Part shown: one piece after another, positions 1 through 11,687 of the stretch
Position numbering within the stretch: the stretch's first letter is position 1
How the letters are laid out: each line of letters opens with the position of its first letter
From: Ilyonectria destructans
Lineage: Eukaryota; Ascomycota; Sordariomycetes; Hypocreales; Nectriaceae
DNA: 64,000 nucleotides
Reading direction: 5' to 3'
NCBI GenBank assembly: GCA_020740775.1
Contig: JAHEWK010000014.1
Coordinates: 1,798,001 to 1,862,000, forward strand
Position numbers and translations under genes: made by a program
Notes under the pieces: model-generated
What the model was told of the DNA's origin: nothing
Databases searched by the model: none
What the model saw: the letters and a program-made list of their open reading frames with translations, nothing else

Positions 1-2040
1 TTGGCGCGGTCAGCGCCTTCTCCTTCCCAGTCGGCCTAGATAGAGGTGTTAGTTATAGAGTCGTGGCGGGATAAGAAAGAAGCGGGATAAGGGGACTCAC
101 ATTCAACCCTGCGCAGAGAATGACCTGGTCTGCCTTCTCAGCCATAATTTTCGCATTTTCAATCTCCATTTTAGGATCCATGATCGGACAACCGCCAATC
201 CTGATGCCGCCTCCTCCAAACCTCACCACACCCCCAGCTCCAAGCTTGTTGGTTGGCGCACTGGCAAACACAACCTTGATATGGTAACTCGCCCCCTTCG
301 TCACCTGGATGATGCCCTTTTCTTCCACCGTGCCACACCCATAGAACACGCTTCCCTGCCTCTGATCCGTCTCGTTATCAATCACCATCTTGCCGTCCAC
401 ATATAGCTTCGCCGTCCCGTACACGCACAGGCCGAGCTCGAACTCTCCGTCTTCCTCGGATGTCAGCCAGCCCTCGACGTCAGCGTACCAGAGCGGTGAC
501 GTGATGGCTGGGTGCTTGTAGTCGAGAAGGAGCATGTCGGTTTTTGTGAGGCTGATCTCATCGACAGCCTTGCGGTTCTCGACGCTGGAAGGCTCAGTGT
601 ACGACCTGAACGTGACACCAGGGGTGCTGCCAGATTTTGTGGTGGTGAGGGATGGGCCGAGGATAGGGAGTTCCTTGTGGGCGTAGCAGCCTATGGTGTA
701 TTGGGGCTCAGTCGAGAGACACTTGCTGATTCCGTCGAATGGCGAGACGGCGTAGTATGGGTTTAGGGACGACGAGCCACCTCCGCAAAATACCGAGACC
801 TTTGCATTCGGGCCAATAATCACCGTCTAGAGGTCCAGTCAAGTTAGCTTAAATTCTCGCTTCAGGATCGGGTTCCCTGAATTCTGAATAGATGACCAAA
901 GGAGGAGAACTTGCAGATTTATGCTTCCCAAGGGGCAAAACCTCCTTCTCATTCTTCATCAACACAATAGACTCGCCCGCCAACTTTCTTAAGAGCGCCG
1001 CCGTTTCTGGTGTGTCAATCGTCCCCTCTGGAGCGTTCTCCGGAATCTTGGATGCTGCGCATCGTTTCACGACCCTCAGGACCTCCTCCGCACGCTCGTC
1101 CAGCGTCTTATATGAGACTTTGTTGGAACTCAAAGCGTGGAGGAGGTTCCCACCCCGCCAGCGAGTAGGGCCGGGCATCTCGAGATCGAGGCCAGCATTT
1201 ACCGAGCCAGAGGTTGAGTAGGTGCCGAACCTGTTGTGAAGAAGCATTGTCAGTCAGTACGCTGCCGTAGCTACGGATACTCGAACATAACAGTCGCTCA
1301 TCACCAGACCCTCCCATCCCCATTCCCCCCTCAACACCTCAGACAAAATCTTATGCTCGCTGACGTGCCTTCCGTTCAGCTTGTTGTACGCCGTCATCAC
1401 CGCCCCGGGTCCGCCCTTGCCTCCCTCCTTAAGCGCAATCTGGAACGGTCGCAGGTAAATCTCCCTCAACGCTCTCTCCGTGATGAGAGCGTCGTACAGT
1501 CCACGCTCGTGTTCCTGGTCGTTGGATACAAAGTGCTTGATCGTAGCTACTACACCCGTTTTCTGGATGCCTCGAATCATAGCCGCAGCCCCAAGTCCTG
1601 CCACTACGGGGTCCTCCGAGAGCGACTCGAAACCGCGTCCGCCGAGTGGCGAGCGCTGCATGTTGATACAGGGCCCTAGCAGGATATGGGCGCCTTTGGC
1701 AATGGATTCGTGACCCATGAGGCGACCGGCCTCTTCGAGCAGCGGTACAGAAAAGGTTGCGCCCAAGGCGGTGCCGCACGGGAAGCAGGCAGCGGGCACA
1801 CCGGCAAAATTCTTGGTGCCGCGGACGCCATTGGGGCCATCGGAGAGCCGGAGGGAGGGAATACCATGCTCGGGGAAGCCCTTGGTATGCCAGAAGTCGA
1901 TTCCTTTGAGATGTTAGTGTGTGCATGAAGCTTGAGGGTGGAGGGACAATAAGAAAGACCGGAATCATACCTGACAACAGGTCGATTTTCTCGCTGGTAT
2001 TCAGCTTTGCGAGCACATCTTTAACATTGATATCCGCCAT
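1..2040 (-). CDS. GH3 beta-glucosidase with PA14 insert (3' end beyond the window)
   Basis: Glycoside hydrolase family 3 enzyme that removes beta-glucosyl residues from glycosides or oligosaccharides. Exons on the minus strand: 2040-1971, 1903-1291, 1230-915, 826-101 and 35-1 (partial). Phases agree at every junction. The N-terminal catalytic domain includes the KHF motif and the SDW nucleophile motif (Asp near residue 227). A PA14 carbohydrate-binding insert lies at about residues 400-546, and the frame resumes after the last intron with the family motif ADWEGEG. No signal peptide is visible, so it is probably intracellular. The start fits the usual short N-terminus. Two introns are odd: intron 2 (1290-1231) begins TTATGT instead of GTATGT, and intron 3 (914-827) is GC-AG (GCAAGT). 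If intron 2 is not spliced, translation stops 17 codons after the nucleophile. The family call is secure; integrity is uncertain. Confidence 0.85.
1285..1290 (-). other. Defective or non-canonical 5' splice site (TTATGT)
   Basis: Splicing between GACTG and GTTCGGC (exon 3, from 1230) restores the conserved SDWFGTYS region exactly. It requires a donor whose first base is T (plus strand a at 1290). A branch-like CTGAC and an ACAG acceptor are present, and the intron would be 60 nt. No GT donor nearby gives the correct phase with an intron of normal length. One G-to-T change from GTATGT explains the site. Confidence 0.7.
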
Positions 2041-2558
2041 TATACAATCCAGACAGTCTCTAATCGGTGTCTGCTTTAGAGATTGGGATAAAGACTTGAG
2101 CAGCTGCGAACAGTCATCTTATGGAATATGAGTTGAGACTGGGTATTGGATTCTTCTACCAGCGCCCTATGTCTGAGCTATGCAGTGAAACCCACTCTGC
2201 AAGGAGTTGACTGACACTAATGATAAATCGGGAAGGCATCGTCCGAGACTCCCCGTCGGCTGCAGGGCACGCAGGGGTGGTTCGTTTCGGCGCTCAGCAT
2301 TTTTCTCCCCGCTTTGGGGCATTGGCGGCCTAAATATGAAGAGGGGGAATACTTGGAGCAAAGGAGCTAGAATGAGATGGGATTAAGGTGTAGCAGGTTT
2401 GAGATGTAGAGATAAATCACACACAAGGAGGAGTCTCGGTAGAGAGGGACCTTAAGCTCAAGAAACCATTTAGGGGAGTATCAAAGGATGGAATTTTACA
2501 ATTGAAGTATTGTCTACTCTAAAAAACACAATTTCGGTCTGTTCAGTCCAAGTTGACG
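2041..2558. promoter_or_regulatory. Intergenic region upstream of the GH3 gene
   Basis: This holds the promoter of the GH3 gene (reading left) and the 3' flank of the dehydrogenase gene. I see no coding frame with splice support. CCG/CGG triplets occur near 2243-2256, possible zinc-cluster contacts. Confidence 0.4.
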
Positions 2559-3796
2559 TCACGCCTTGGTGCCGTTGGTGCCGTTAACGCTATTTGTGCC
2601 ATTCTTTCCGTTCATCGCCTTGGTCGGCAATCCACCAGTCATGAAACCCCCGTCATATCCCGCCTTCATGATCATGCCAAAAATCTCAAGATCAGCTCTA
2701 GAATCGGCCGCGGTGGTCTTGACGGGCGTTCCCTGAGTCACAAGCGCATGCAGCTCCCTGAATTCGAGCGTGTACGCATCCTCGTACGTCCTCCGCACCG
2801 TCGTCTCCTTGTAGACGCCGTTGACATCCTCGCACACCGTCATGGTCGTCGGCAAGCCCTTGATGTATGGCGAGTCGTATTGGACGCGCACGCTCTTGCG
2901 CTGCGAGTAGATCTCGATGTGCGCGTCGAAGCGAGGGATGTCGTCGATGCCGCTCTCGTAGCTCACGCAGAACCCGGGATACTGGAGTAGAGCATTCCAA
3001 AAAGGGAAGCCCAGGCTAGCGCCGCGCACCGAAGTCGGCATTCCGAGGGCCTCGCGCATGACACTCAAGTCGTGTGAGCCCAGCCCGCCGAGGAGGAGCC
3101 ACATAAGTCGGGTGTTGGCGTCGACGGGGACACCGCACTCGACTGTCAGGCCTTGGTTCATTTGCGCATCGGATTGGGCGTTTTTGTCGTCCATGTCGGC
3201 CTTTTTGAAGTCGTCAAATTTCCGGGCAAAGGTACCGGATTGGGAGACGAAGCCTGCATTGGGTCCGATGATGTCTAGGGAGAGTCAGCTAGGGGTTGAA
3301 GATGGAGGGTTTCGGGCTTACCTCGTACGCGAGCATAGAGGATCTTGTCCATGCCGCCGACTTCCTCAATGGCATCCAAAAAGGCCAATGCATACCGGCG
3401 CATGTATCCCACCATGACGGTGCCTTTGCTCTTCTTTTCGGCGGCGATGATTGCATCCGCATCCTGGAGGCTGTAGCACATGGGTTTCTCGATGAAGACG
3501 AACTTGTCATGCTTCAGGCCTAGGATGGCATGTGCGGCGTGGTATTCAGTGCTGTTGGCAATGAAAACCACATCAACATCCGGCGACGAGCAGAGCTCCT
3601 CAGGATCAAAGGTAGTCTTTGGCGGGGTGCCAGGGATCTTGGAGGAGCAGTGGGTGAGGGTATCGGCGGACACATCGCACAGGTAAGTGATGCGGTAGAA
3701 GTCGGACATGAAGCCCAGCGTGGGAATATGGGCGACCTGGCTGATTTCACCGCAGCCGATCATGCCGACGCGGACGATACGAGAGGGAGAAGACAT
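2559..3796 (-). CDS. Gfo/Idh/MocA-family NAD(P)-dependent oxidoreductase
   Basis: Two exons (3796-3322 and 3274-2559) with a 47-nt intron, predicted 396 aa. The N-terminal Rossmann fold begins near residue 10 with GMIGCGEISQ, and the family motif EKPMC carries the conserved Lys. The C-terminal half is the alpha/beta substrate domain. Family members oxidise or reduce sugars, inositols and their derivatives. The tail is a low-complexity Asn-Gly-Thr stretch (about the last 18 residues), unusual for the family and probably disordered. It lies between the beta-glucosidase and a Zn2Cys6 regulator, which fits a sugar-catabolic role. The substrate cannot be read from sequence. Confidence 0.88.
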
Positions 3797-4328
3797 GGTT
3801 GTTGGTGCGTAAGTGTGAGGAGTGTGTCAGTGTGTAAGGAGCGGAAGGGTTTAGATGTAAGTTAGAAAGAGGTCCTTGGGAGTGAAGGCCAGAAATTTGA
3901 TTAACGAGTGACAAAGTGGGAGAGTTGTCATCGGGTGGCTGCGTAATAAAGGAAGTATCATGAGTGATGGTTTGGAGTGGGGTCTTGGCTGGCCCGGTAC
4001 TCCGCGGGAGGTGTGGCACGTCCGGGGTCCACAAGTGGGTGTGCTAGCACGGGCCTTGAGTGCGGGGTATTTTCCGGGGGCAGGACCAGCTCATTGATTT
4101 GCCAGCGCTCCTTCCTGAGGCCGACAGGAACTTGGAGACCTTCCCCATCTGTTCAGCGGACATCCCCGTCCAACTCAATACCTAATATAACACTTCTCCA
4201 TCCCCGGACGCATCCCCGCAACCGCAAGACCGACATCTCCCCGTGTCGTCCTCGCCCTCGCCTCACACGTATCATTCTCCTCCTCTGGCATCGGGTACTC
4301 GGCCGATACGCCCGATCAACACAACACT
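3797..4328. promoter_or_regulatory. Divergent promoter, dehydrogenase / Zn2Cys6 regulator
   Basis: Shared upstream region of two divergent genes. It has a CGG-N4-CCG site at 3995-4004, a typical spacing for a dimeric zinc-cluster regulator, and a TATAA at about 4186 in front of the regulator. No ORF with support. Confidence 0.45.
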
Positions 4329-6892
4329 ATGGATCCCCACACAAACCAGAGCTCCTTTCAGCCTCCTCTACACCAACCCACTAGCTTCGACTCCTCCCAG
4401 TCTCAATCCGATGCTCACACCCACCTCAACTCCGTCCAGTCTATGGACGCCTCCATCTCCTCCTCCTACCAGCTTGACCAGTTCAACCCTCCCCTCCATC
4501 ATGTCCGCCCCACGAAGCGTCCCCGTGTTGACCCCTCCCGAACCTCAATGTCCTACCCGCGCAAGCGCGCCGTCACAGCCTGCCAGCTCTGCCGCACTCG
4601 CAAAACCAAGTGCAGCAATGCGCGTCCCAAGTGCAAGTTCTGCGCCGACACGGGCGCCGAGTGTGTTTACGAGGACTCTTTGGACCATTCTTCGTAAGTG
4701 CTCTGCTGATATTACCCTTGCACTACGCCTTGCCCAATCCTTCTCCTCTCCTACCGTACATGAAGCCATGCCCTGACAGTAAACAGATTCGATCCTGCGT
4801 CGCTTCTGATCCTCGATCGCCTCAACCAGCTTCTTGACCGCTTCGACTCCGCAACTATTCCCTTTTCTACCGCTCAGGTCGTTCCTCCTAGCGATAATCC
4901 AACTCTTCACTCCAGTCAACATCTCCACGTCAATAAAGAAAATGAAACCGCAATTGACCCCTCCGACGAGGATCACATGCGCATCCCCTCATCCCGCACT
5001 ACCTGCGACGCGATGCTCCTCTGGCCCATCTTTGGCGGTCGCTACCCAGCCAACCACCTCCTCGAACCTTTGTTGTCTGCGGGCTGCGATGCCGAGGACG
5101 ACTCCGAGGAGCAAGGGGCTGGAAGCATAGGGCAGCACGCTGCGGCGAATGGACGCAGTGTCGCTTTGGCCAACACTGGGATAGGAAATATTGCCGTCGA
5201 GGAGAACGTGGTTCGCCTGGTCGATAATTTCATTGCTGTCGTGCATACTAAGAATCCCATCCTCGACATTTTAACTCTGAAGAGGTATGCGAGGAGCGTA
5301 GCTGAGGATGGGCCTGGGTGGGATGGGAAGACATGCCTTGTTGTAAGTTCTTTCTCCTCCTTCACTACCCTGGCTTTGATGAGGATCCTATGTTTTCTTT
5401 CTGCCGACTTTATTACAATACCACCTATCAACTCTGGGCCTCGCACTGATGTCACTGCCACAGCTCCTCACCTGTGCACTCGGCTCCCTCGCAAAGCCCT
5501 TCTCAACGTCCCTCTATAATTCTTCACTTCTTGCCACGACGTCTACCTCATCTCCGTCCACTGACCCCAGCGCGCCCACCTCCCTTACTAGCTCGGCATA
5601 TGACCTTCAACTTTCGGCTTACTATTACTCCCTCGCCCGTAAGCGCATCGGCCTCCTCGGTAGCACAATCATTCGCTCGCAGTGCTATCTACTCTCCGGT
5701 GTCTACCTCATGTACGCTCTCCGCCCGCTTGAGGCGTGGCATAATTTTGTGCAGGCGAGCACCACATACTATACCTACTTGCAGGGGCGCATGCGTAGCG
5801 CGGCCAGCCATGGTGGCGACGGAGCGCAGGTGAGCCGCACGCGCAGGCTTGAGCAGAGGCTGTACTGGAGCTGCTTCAAGAGCGAATGGTACATCCCTAT
5901 ACAGTGTGAAACGCCGTTTCGTTGTAATCTGACAGCGTCTAGTGAAATCCGTGTCGAGCTCTCGCTTCCCGAATCCACCCTCGCCGCCCTCCAATATCCG
6001 GACCTCTTCCCCTCTCCCCCTGTTGAAGAAACTGTCTCGTCGCCCTCCCCCTCCAATGCTGCCTTTGACCCTTCTTACTCCGACTTTGCCTCTCCGTCCT
6101 CTGGTGGCTCCCAAAAGCGCCACACCGAGTCCATGAACGAGAGTCAACAGCACAGCTGGTATTACTACCTCACTGAGATCGCACTAAGGAGGATCGGTAA
6201 TCGCATTTTGAATGCGCTGTATAAGAACGCAAACGTGCCTGGATATGGCGTGCCAGTCATGGAAATGCTGGAGATTGCGGCTGATTTTGAAAAACAGCTG
6301 GGGCAATGGTGCGCATTAATTCTCTTCTCTCCTTTCACGCCACCATGTCAAAGCCTGTCGGAATGGGATGCTAGAAGCTAAGTACTAACCACCTCTCAGG
6401 CAGTCCAACCTTCCCGCTTCCGTCACATACTCCCACACCAACCTACTCATCATCCCCTCCAACGAACTAGCCTATATGGTACGCGAGCGCACACTCGAAA
6501 TACAATCCTGGCTCTACCGCCCCTTTCTCTACTACGCTATCCACCATCCAAGTAGCGACCCTTTCCGCCCAGCCATGGAGGCGTTCGTGCAGAAGGCGTT
6601 GGTTTGCGGCAGCGCGCACATCCGCGGGCTGGGAGTACGGCACCGCCATCATGGGAGTTGGTATGCGTTACGATCAGGGACGGCGGAGGCCTTGTCCATT
6701 CTGGCTGCGGTGAAGAGTGGAGTTGTGGATATGGGTGATGAGACGGGAAAGTACGGTGGGATGGGAGAGGGGGGGTGGAGGGAGACGGTGAAGCAAATGA
6801 TTGAGATTTTGGCGTATTGGGAGGCGGAGTCGGTGGATGTGGGGAGATCCAAGGTGGTGCTGGAAGAGTTGTTACAGGATGTTGGGGGCTGA
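4329..6892 (+). CDS. Zn2Cys6 transcription factor (first regulator of the cluster)
   Basis: Four exons: 4329-4693, 4787-5342, 5464-6308, 6400-6892. Introns are 93, 121 and 91 nt; the last has a perfect tactaac branch site. Predicted 752 aa. The binuclear zinc cluster has Cys at residues 85, 88, 95, 102, 105 and 112 (C-x2-C-x6-C-x6-C-x2-C-x6-C), preceded by a basic stretch around residues 60-80. The Ser/Gln-rich N-terminus is low complexity. The middle and C-terminal parts resemble the fungal-specific regulator domain, with typical segments at the IIRSQCYLLSG and YYYLTEIALRRI regions. It acts in the nucleus, probably on this cluster because it sits inside it and its promoter is shared with the dehydrogenase. 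Targets are inference. Confidence 0.88.
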
Positions 6893-7650
6893 TGATCCAG
6901 GATGGAGCCTGTGGGCTGGACTAAATGGTACCTGCACAGGCATAGAGCTCAGGCTTAAGCGTACATGCTAGGTTCCGTTCTCTAGCACTCGATACCCTTC
7001 CAGCGAGGTTCGACACGATGGAATCTTCCGTAAAAAACAAGGAGGCGAGTTCGCGGCGGTCCTCACTTAGACCGAAGCCGTGGTATCTGACGCCGCACAT
7101 TCTCAACCTAGCCTTGCAAAGCCTCTCTCATTGGTACGAATTGACGTCTATAAGGAGATGTGCCTTGCCAATATTAACAATCATAACATAACTATACTTG
7201 TAAAAGCAAGTCACAAGTCTAGAAGGGCCCAAATACTTTCAACCCCGTAAACGAACCACTTTGATGTGGAATCAGTTCAAGCATGTCTCAATCTGACTAG
7301 CCCGATGGCTTGGTTAAACTAATGGATCGACCAAGCAAGGTTTGGGAAGGCTGCGGAATACCGGGTGGGAGAGTCCCTGACGTGATGAAGGGAGTCGGGG
7401 ACTGTCGGGGGACCGCCACGAGCTAGTATCGTCTCCCGTATCCAGTAACGGGGTCCCCGGATCCTCCCCGCGTTAGGGCCACCCTATACCTATACCCCAG
7501 GTTTCAGTACGTACCAACCTCTGTGGTCATCTCAAAAGCCTCTATATGTATGCTCCTTCCCTCAAGTCGATGATCTCTTCCCATCCATCTTCATCTCATC
7601 CACCCGATTATATCCACTCATCTCATTCACTCCATCATATCACATCCAAC
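6893..7650. promoter_or_regulatory. Promoter region of the sugar transporter
   Basis: Contains CGGAATACCG (CGG-N4-CCG) at 7354-7363, a GC-rich block at 7380-7480 with several CGG/CCG triplets, and a TATA-like TATATG at 7543, about 108 bp before the chosen ATG. The TATA position argues against the in-frame upstream ATG at 7546. No other gene seen. Confidence 0.45.
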
Positions 7651-9278
7651 ATGGTCCTCGAACACATGAAGGGCGTCGGCCCGGAACTAGCCGCAGTCCT
7701 CCCCCAGGATGGACTCCCCTGGTACAAGAAATCCCACCTCGTCCGCCTCAACTTCTCCATCATCTGCCTCGTCCTCTTCTCGTCCGCCAACGGATATGAC
7801 GGCTCCATGATGAACGGCCTCCAGGCTCTCCCTGAATGGGGCCACTTTATGGGAAATCCCACTGGTGCCTATCTCGGCTTCATCGTCGCTGTGCAGTCTC
7901 TCGGTGCTACAGTCTGCTTCCCTGCCATTGCCTGGTGCAACAACTACTTTGGACGCTGGAAGACCATCGCTTTTGGTTATGTCTGGCTCGCCCTGGGCGT
8001 TGTTCTGACGGCCGCTGCCCACAACCAAGTCATGTTTATACTCGGAAGACTGTTCATTGGAGGTGCCACGGCCTGCTGGTCTGCTACTGCGCCTATTTTG
8101 ATTACCGAAATTGCGTATCCCAGCCATCGATCCATCCTCACTTCCCTCTATAACTGCGGTTGGTATGTTGGTAAGTCCTTCCGGCCATTTGAAACTACCT
8201 CTTGAGAACAGTCCTAATGGCAACAGGCTCTCTCGTCGCAGCCTGGGCTACCTATGGTACCCGCAACTACGGTAACAACTGGACTTGGCGTGTTCCTTGC
8301 CTCCTTCAAGTCCTCATCCCCGTTTTCATTATTCCCGGCCTGCTCCTCGCACCCGAATCCCCCCGTTGGCTCTTTAGCAAGGACCGCGTCGAGGAGGCCC
8401 GCGCGTTCCTTATCAAAGCCCACGCTGGAGGCGACGAAAACTCCAAGCTTGTCGCCTTTGAGCTTGCTGAGATCCAAGGCACCATCGAGATGGAGAGGCT
8501 TGCCAAGTCTTCCACCTCGTATGCCGACATGGTCAAGACCAAGGGCAACCGTCACCGTCTCTTCATCTCCATCACCCTTGGTGTCTTTGCGCAGTGGAAC
8601 GGCGTGGGGATCGCGTCTTACTACCTCGCACCCGTCCTCGCAACTGTCGGCATCACAGACGTTACGCGCCAGACCCTCATCAGCGGTTTCCTGCAAGTCT
8701 GGAACCTGATCCTTGCCGTTGGCGGTACGCTTTGCGTCGACCGTCTCGGCAGACGCCCATTGTTCTTGACCTCTTGCGTTGGCATGCTTGTTTCCTACAT
8801 CCTCATCTCTGCGCTCTCTGGTTCCTTTGCCAACACCGCACAAACCGCCACCGGTCTCGCCGTCGTCCCCATCCTCTTCATCTACTACGGCTTCTACGAT
8901 ATTGCCTTTACACCTCTCGTTGTCAGCTACGTCTGCGAGATCTGGCCGTATACGTACCGTGCGCGTGGTCTCGCCGTTTCCCAGCTCTCCACACAGGCTG
9001 CTGTCTTCTTCAACATCTTTGTCAACCCAATCGCCCTCGAAGCCATACAGTGGAAGTACTACTGTGTTTATGTGGGCTTGTTGGTCATCATCACAGTGAC
9101 AGTGTTTTTCACTTATCCTGAGACAAACGGACATAGTTTGGAGGAAATGGTCAAGGTTTTCGATGGCAAGGACGCCCGGGTACCAGGTGAGGACGCCCTC
9201 AATGCGCAGATGGCGTCGAAGCGCGTGGACATGGGGGACGCCGAGCACTTTGAGGCTCAATCAGACGAAAAGGTCTAG
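7651..9278 (+). CDS. MFS sugar transporter (lactose permease / hexose transporter type)
   Basis: Exons 7651-8170 and 8227-9278 (56-nt intron), predicted 523 aa. A proton-coupled sugar importer of the plasma membrane. About 12 hydrophobic segments are visible. Sugar-porter signatures are present: GRLFIGG after the first transmembrane block, PESPRWL before the central loop, the DRLGRRP loop, the YTYRARG motif and the C-terminal PETNGHSLEEM. The ATG at 7651 is preferred because the 35 extra codons from 7546 are His/Ser-rich, unlike the family, and overlap the TATA-like box. Its place next to a beta-glucosidase and two regulators fits uptake of a disaccharide or glycoside. Resemblance to fungal lactose permeases is from the motif pattern only; the sugar is unknown. 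Confidence 0.9.
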
Positions 9279-9911
9279 ATTGAAAGAAGCAGCTTATCTC
9301 CTGTGACAGGCGGTCACAGACTCTTGGGCTAATAGGTCGCGAGCAAAGACACAGCAGGGGTGGAAAGGGAGGTGGCTGCAGACGAAGGGGAGGAGCATCG
9401 CGTTTTCTTTTCATAAGACTTTTTCTAATAAGTCAGAGAGTCAAAGGCTCGACAGACTGATTGCCAGAGTCAATAAATTTATTGCCTTTATTTTGAGACA
9501 TTTATTTGAGTCTATTTCGACTGACGTCACGATCCCTATCTAACCTCCGTCTCTCACTCTGTCAAATATCAGGCTACCGCAGGCCCTATTGAAGCCTTGC
9601 CAGCGAAATTTCCCGCAACCAACTCAATTGACTATCTCATTAGATGCTTTCCTATTAGTAGACATAAGCCTCAGATCTATCAAACTATAAACGTATAGTC
9701 TGGTGCAGCTTCAGGCTGACCTTGTAAGACGCCTTGCGACGACTTTCTGTATATCTCCCTAAGGATAAGTTAATGAGTTGGGTGTTGGTTTTCGTCCTTT
9801 TCCGCCTAACTGCCTGAGTTACCCTAAACTACCTGTGGTAACTCTGTAAGAATGAGTGGTTACAAGTTGACGGTTAGCAAAGCAGTCAATCTTGTGTATG
9901 AATAAATTGAA
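9279..9911. other. Convergent intergenic region
   Basis: 3' flanks of the transporter (plus) and the aldo-keto reductase (minus). AT-richer than the genes; no coding or RNA signal seen. Confidence 0.5.
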
Positions 9912-11134
9912 TTACGCATGTCCGAACACCTCCTTGGACTGGTACGCCTCCTCCAAATACTTCTTCTCGTCCTCAGTCAACACAAACTTGAGCGACTCTA
10001 CTGCCTCCGTGATGCGCTTTTCGCTCCCCAGCCCGACAATTGGACAGCACCCCTTTGATAGCACCCACGCCAGGCCGACGATGGCCATGCTCACACCGTG
10101 CTTCTTTGCCACAGACTCGACGCGCCCAACAATCTCACGGTCTACTTCCTGCTCTCGTCCCCTCAGCGCCTGCAGCACCTTGTCCGACTGCTCACGGGCC
10201 GTCCCAGCGGTCGGGTCGGCGGGGAACGGCCTTGCGAGGACGCCGCGAGAGAGCGGCGACCAGGGAATGATGCCCACGCCGGTTTTGCGGCAGAAGGGCA
10301 ACATCTCGCGCTCTTCCTCGCGGTATAGGAGGTTGTAGAATGGCTGCATGGAGATGAAAGGCGTCCAGTTGTGGAGGATGGCTGTGTATTGGAGTGTAGC
10401 GAATTCGTGTGCGCGCATGGACGAGGCACCTATTCGCGTCTGTCAAGGGGATTCTTTCAAGGTCATGGGGAGAGAAATAAGAGACGATAGAGCGTGGACT
10501 CTTACCAATGTACCGCACTTGTCCGGACTGCACGACATCGTGCAAAGCACGCATTATCTCCTCGCTCTCCGTTTCGTGGTCCAGCCTGTGGATCTGCAAC
10601 ACATCGATATATGTTCCCAGTCGCCTGACGCTGTTCTCGACCGCCGTCATAATGTGTTTGCGGGACAGGCCGTGCTCGTTGACCCATTCATTGGGCGTGG
10701 GATTGTTGACACGATTGGCAATGTCAGACTCATTAACAACACCAAAGACTTTAGTCATAATGACAAGCTTGGAGCGAGGGATGGAGTATTTTTCCATTGC
10801 GATGCGAATGAGCTTCTCAGATTCGCCGTTGGAGTCTGGATGAGCGAATTAGCTCAGGCGAATTATGCGCTTGAAATCATAAAAACACGCAAGAGTGACC
10901 ATACAAATGTCTGCCGTATCCCACGTATTAATCCCGGCATCGTATGCGGCTTTCATGAGAGGCAGGGACTCTTCCTCTGGAAGCACCCAGCTGGAGTCGC
11001 CCCAGAGGGGTGAGCCGTACGACATGCATCCGAGGATGATTTTGGAGACTCTGAGGCCCGATTTTCCTAAGCTGGGAAGTTTAGTATGAGAATGAAAGAC
11101 GCAAGTAGGAGATGAGAGACCGTTGATACTCCAT
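9912..11134 (-). CDS. Aldo-keto reductase
   Basis: Four exons on the minus strand: 11134-11121, 11071-10905, 10835-10506, 10429-9912; introns 49, 69 and 76 nt; predicted 342 aa. NADPH-dependent reductase of aldehydes, ketones or sugars with a (beta/alpha)8 barrel. Catalytic tetrad visible: Asp56, Tyr61 (DTADIYSNG), Lys89 (TKV) and His143 (QIHR). The cofactor-binding segment near the C-terminus (IVGLGSEKRI) is also present. The first exon codes only MEYQR, which the family needs before LGKSGLRVS. Its donor is GTCTCT, which is weak, but the branch and acceptor are good. It resembles the fungal AKR group that includes aryl-alcohol dehydrogenases. It is transcribed away from the alcohol dehydrogenase across a shared promoter, suggesting co-regulation. 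Confidence 0.9.
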
Positions 11135-11687
11135 GACGGAAGATGAGACTTTTAGTATAGAGCAAGAGGCGTTTTCAATGTTGACGAGGATATCAGTGCT
11201 AGAGAACGAGAGGAGGGAGTATGGTGTTAGATTGATTCACACGTACTAGTATTTGTCAGCATATTTCCCCTCCCCCACACTTCAAATGGGGTAGAAAATG
11301 CCTGGGATTGCGGAAAGCAGGGGAGGCCGGGGAAAGACTCGAAGGATACTCAACCTAACCTCAACATGGATTAGCGCTCGTAGGTCGGGGAGCGTGTCAG
11401 GGAGTTTGTCAGGGATGCCTTTCCAATCGCGGAATTTCGGGCATCGGGGAGTTTCGGCAAGTAGGGCTTCGGTCGTCCGAAGACATGCCAACTCTGTAGA
11501 TCCACCACCTCTTAGGCCACAGAGCATTGGTTCTCCATGAACCTCGAGCATTCTCAGACATGACTTACTCACCATTCTACTCTGCTCTGTTTAGTTCTGC
11601 TCCATATAGTTACTGTCATCTAGCAAACACCTCTCTGCATTTGCGAAAACGACAGCTTCCGAAGGACAAGACATACGGAAACTCACC
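11135..11687. promoter_or_regulatory. Divergent promoter, aldo-keto reductase / alcohol dehydrogenase
   Basis: A 553-bp region between two divergent redox genes. It has an ATATAG element at about 11604, 84 bp before the dehydrogenase ATG, and CGGAATTTCGG around 11425-11437, similar to the CGG-containing sites in other promoters of this cluster. Confidence 0.45.

Noticed and set aside
7546..7650. Upstream in-frame extension of the sugar transporter from ATG 7546
   Set aside because: Would add a His/Ser-rich leader unlike the family and start within the TATA-like element.
8214..9260. Long minus-strand ORF (348 aa) opposite the sugar transporter
   Set aside because: Antisense shadow of a clear MFS gene; composition is acidic low complexity without a known domain.
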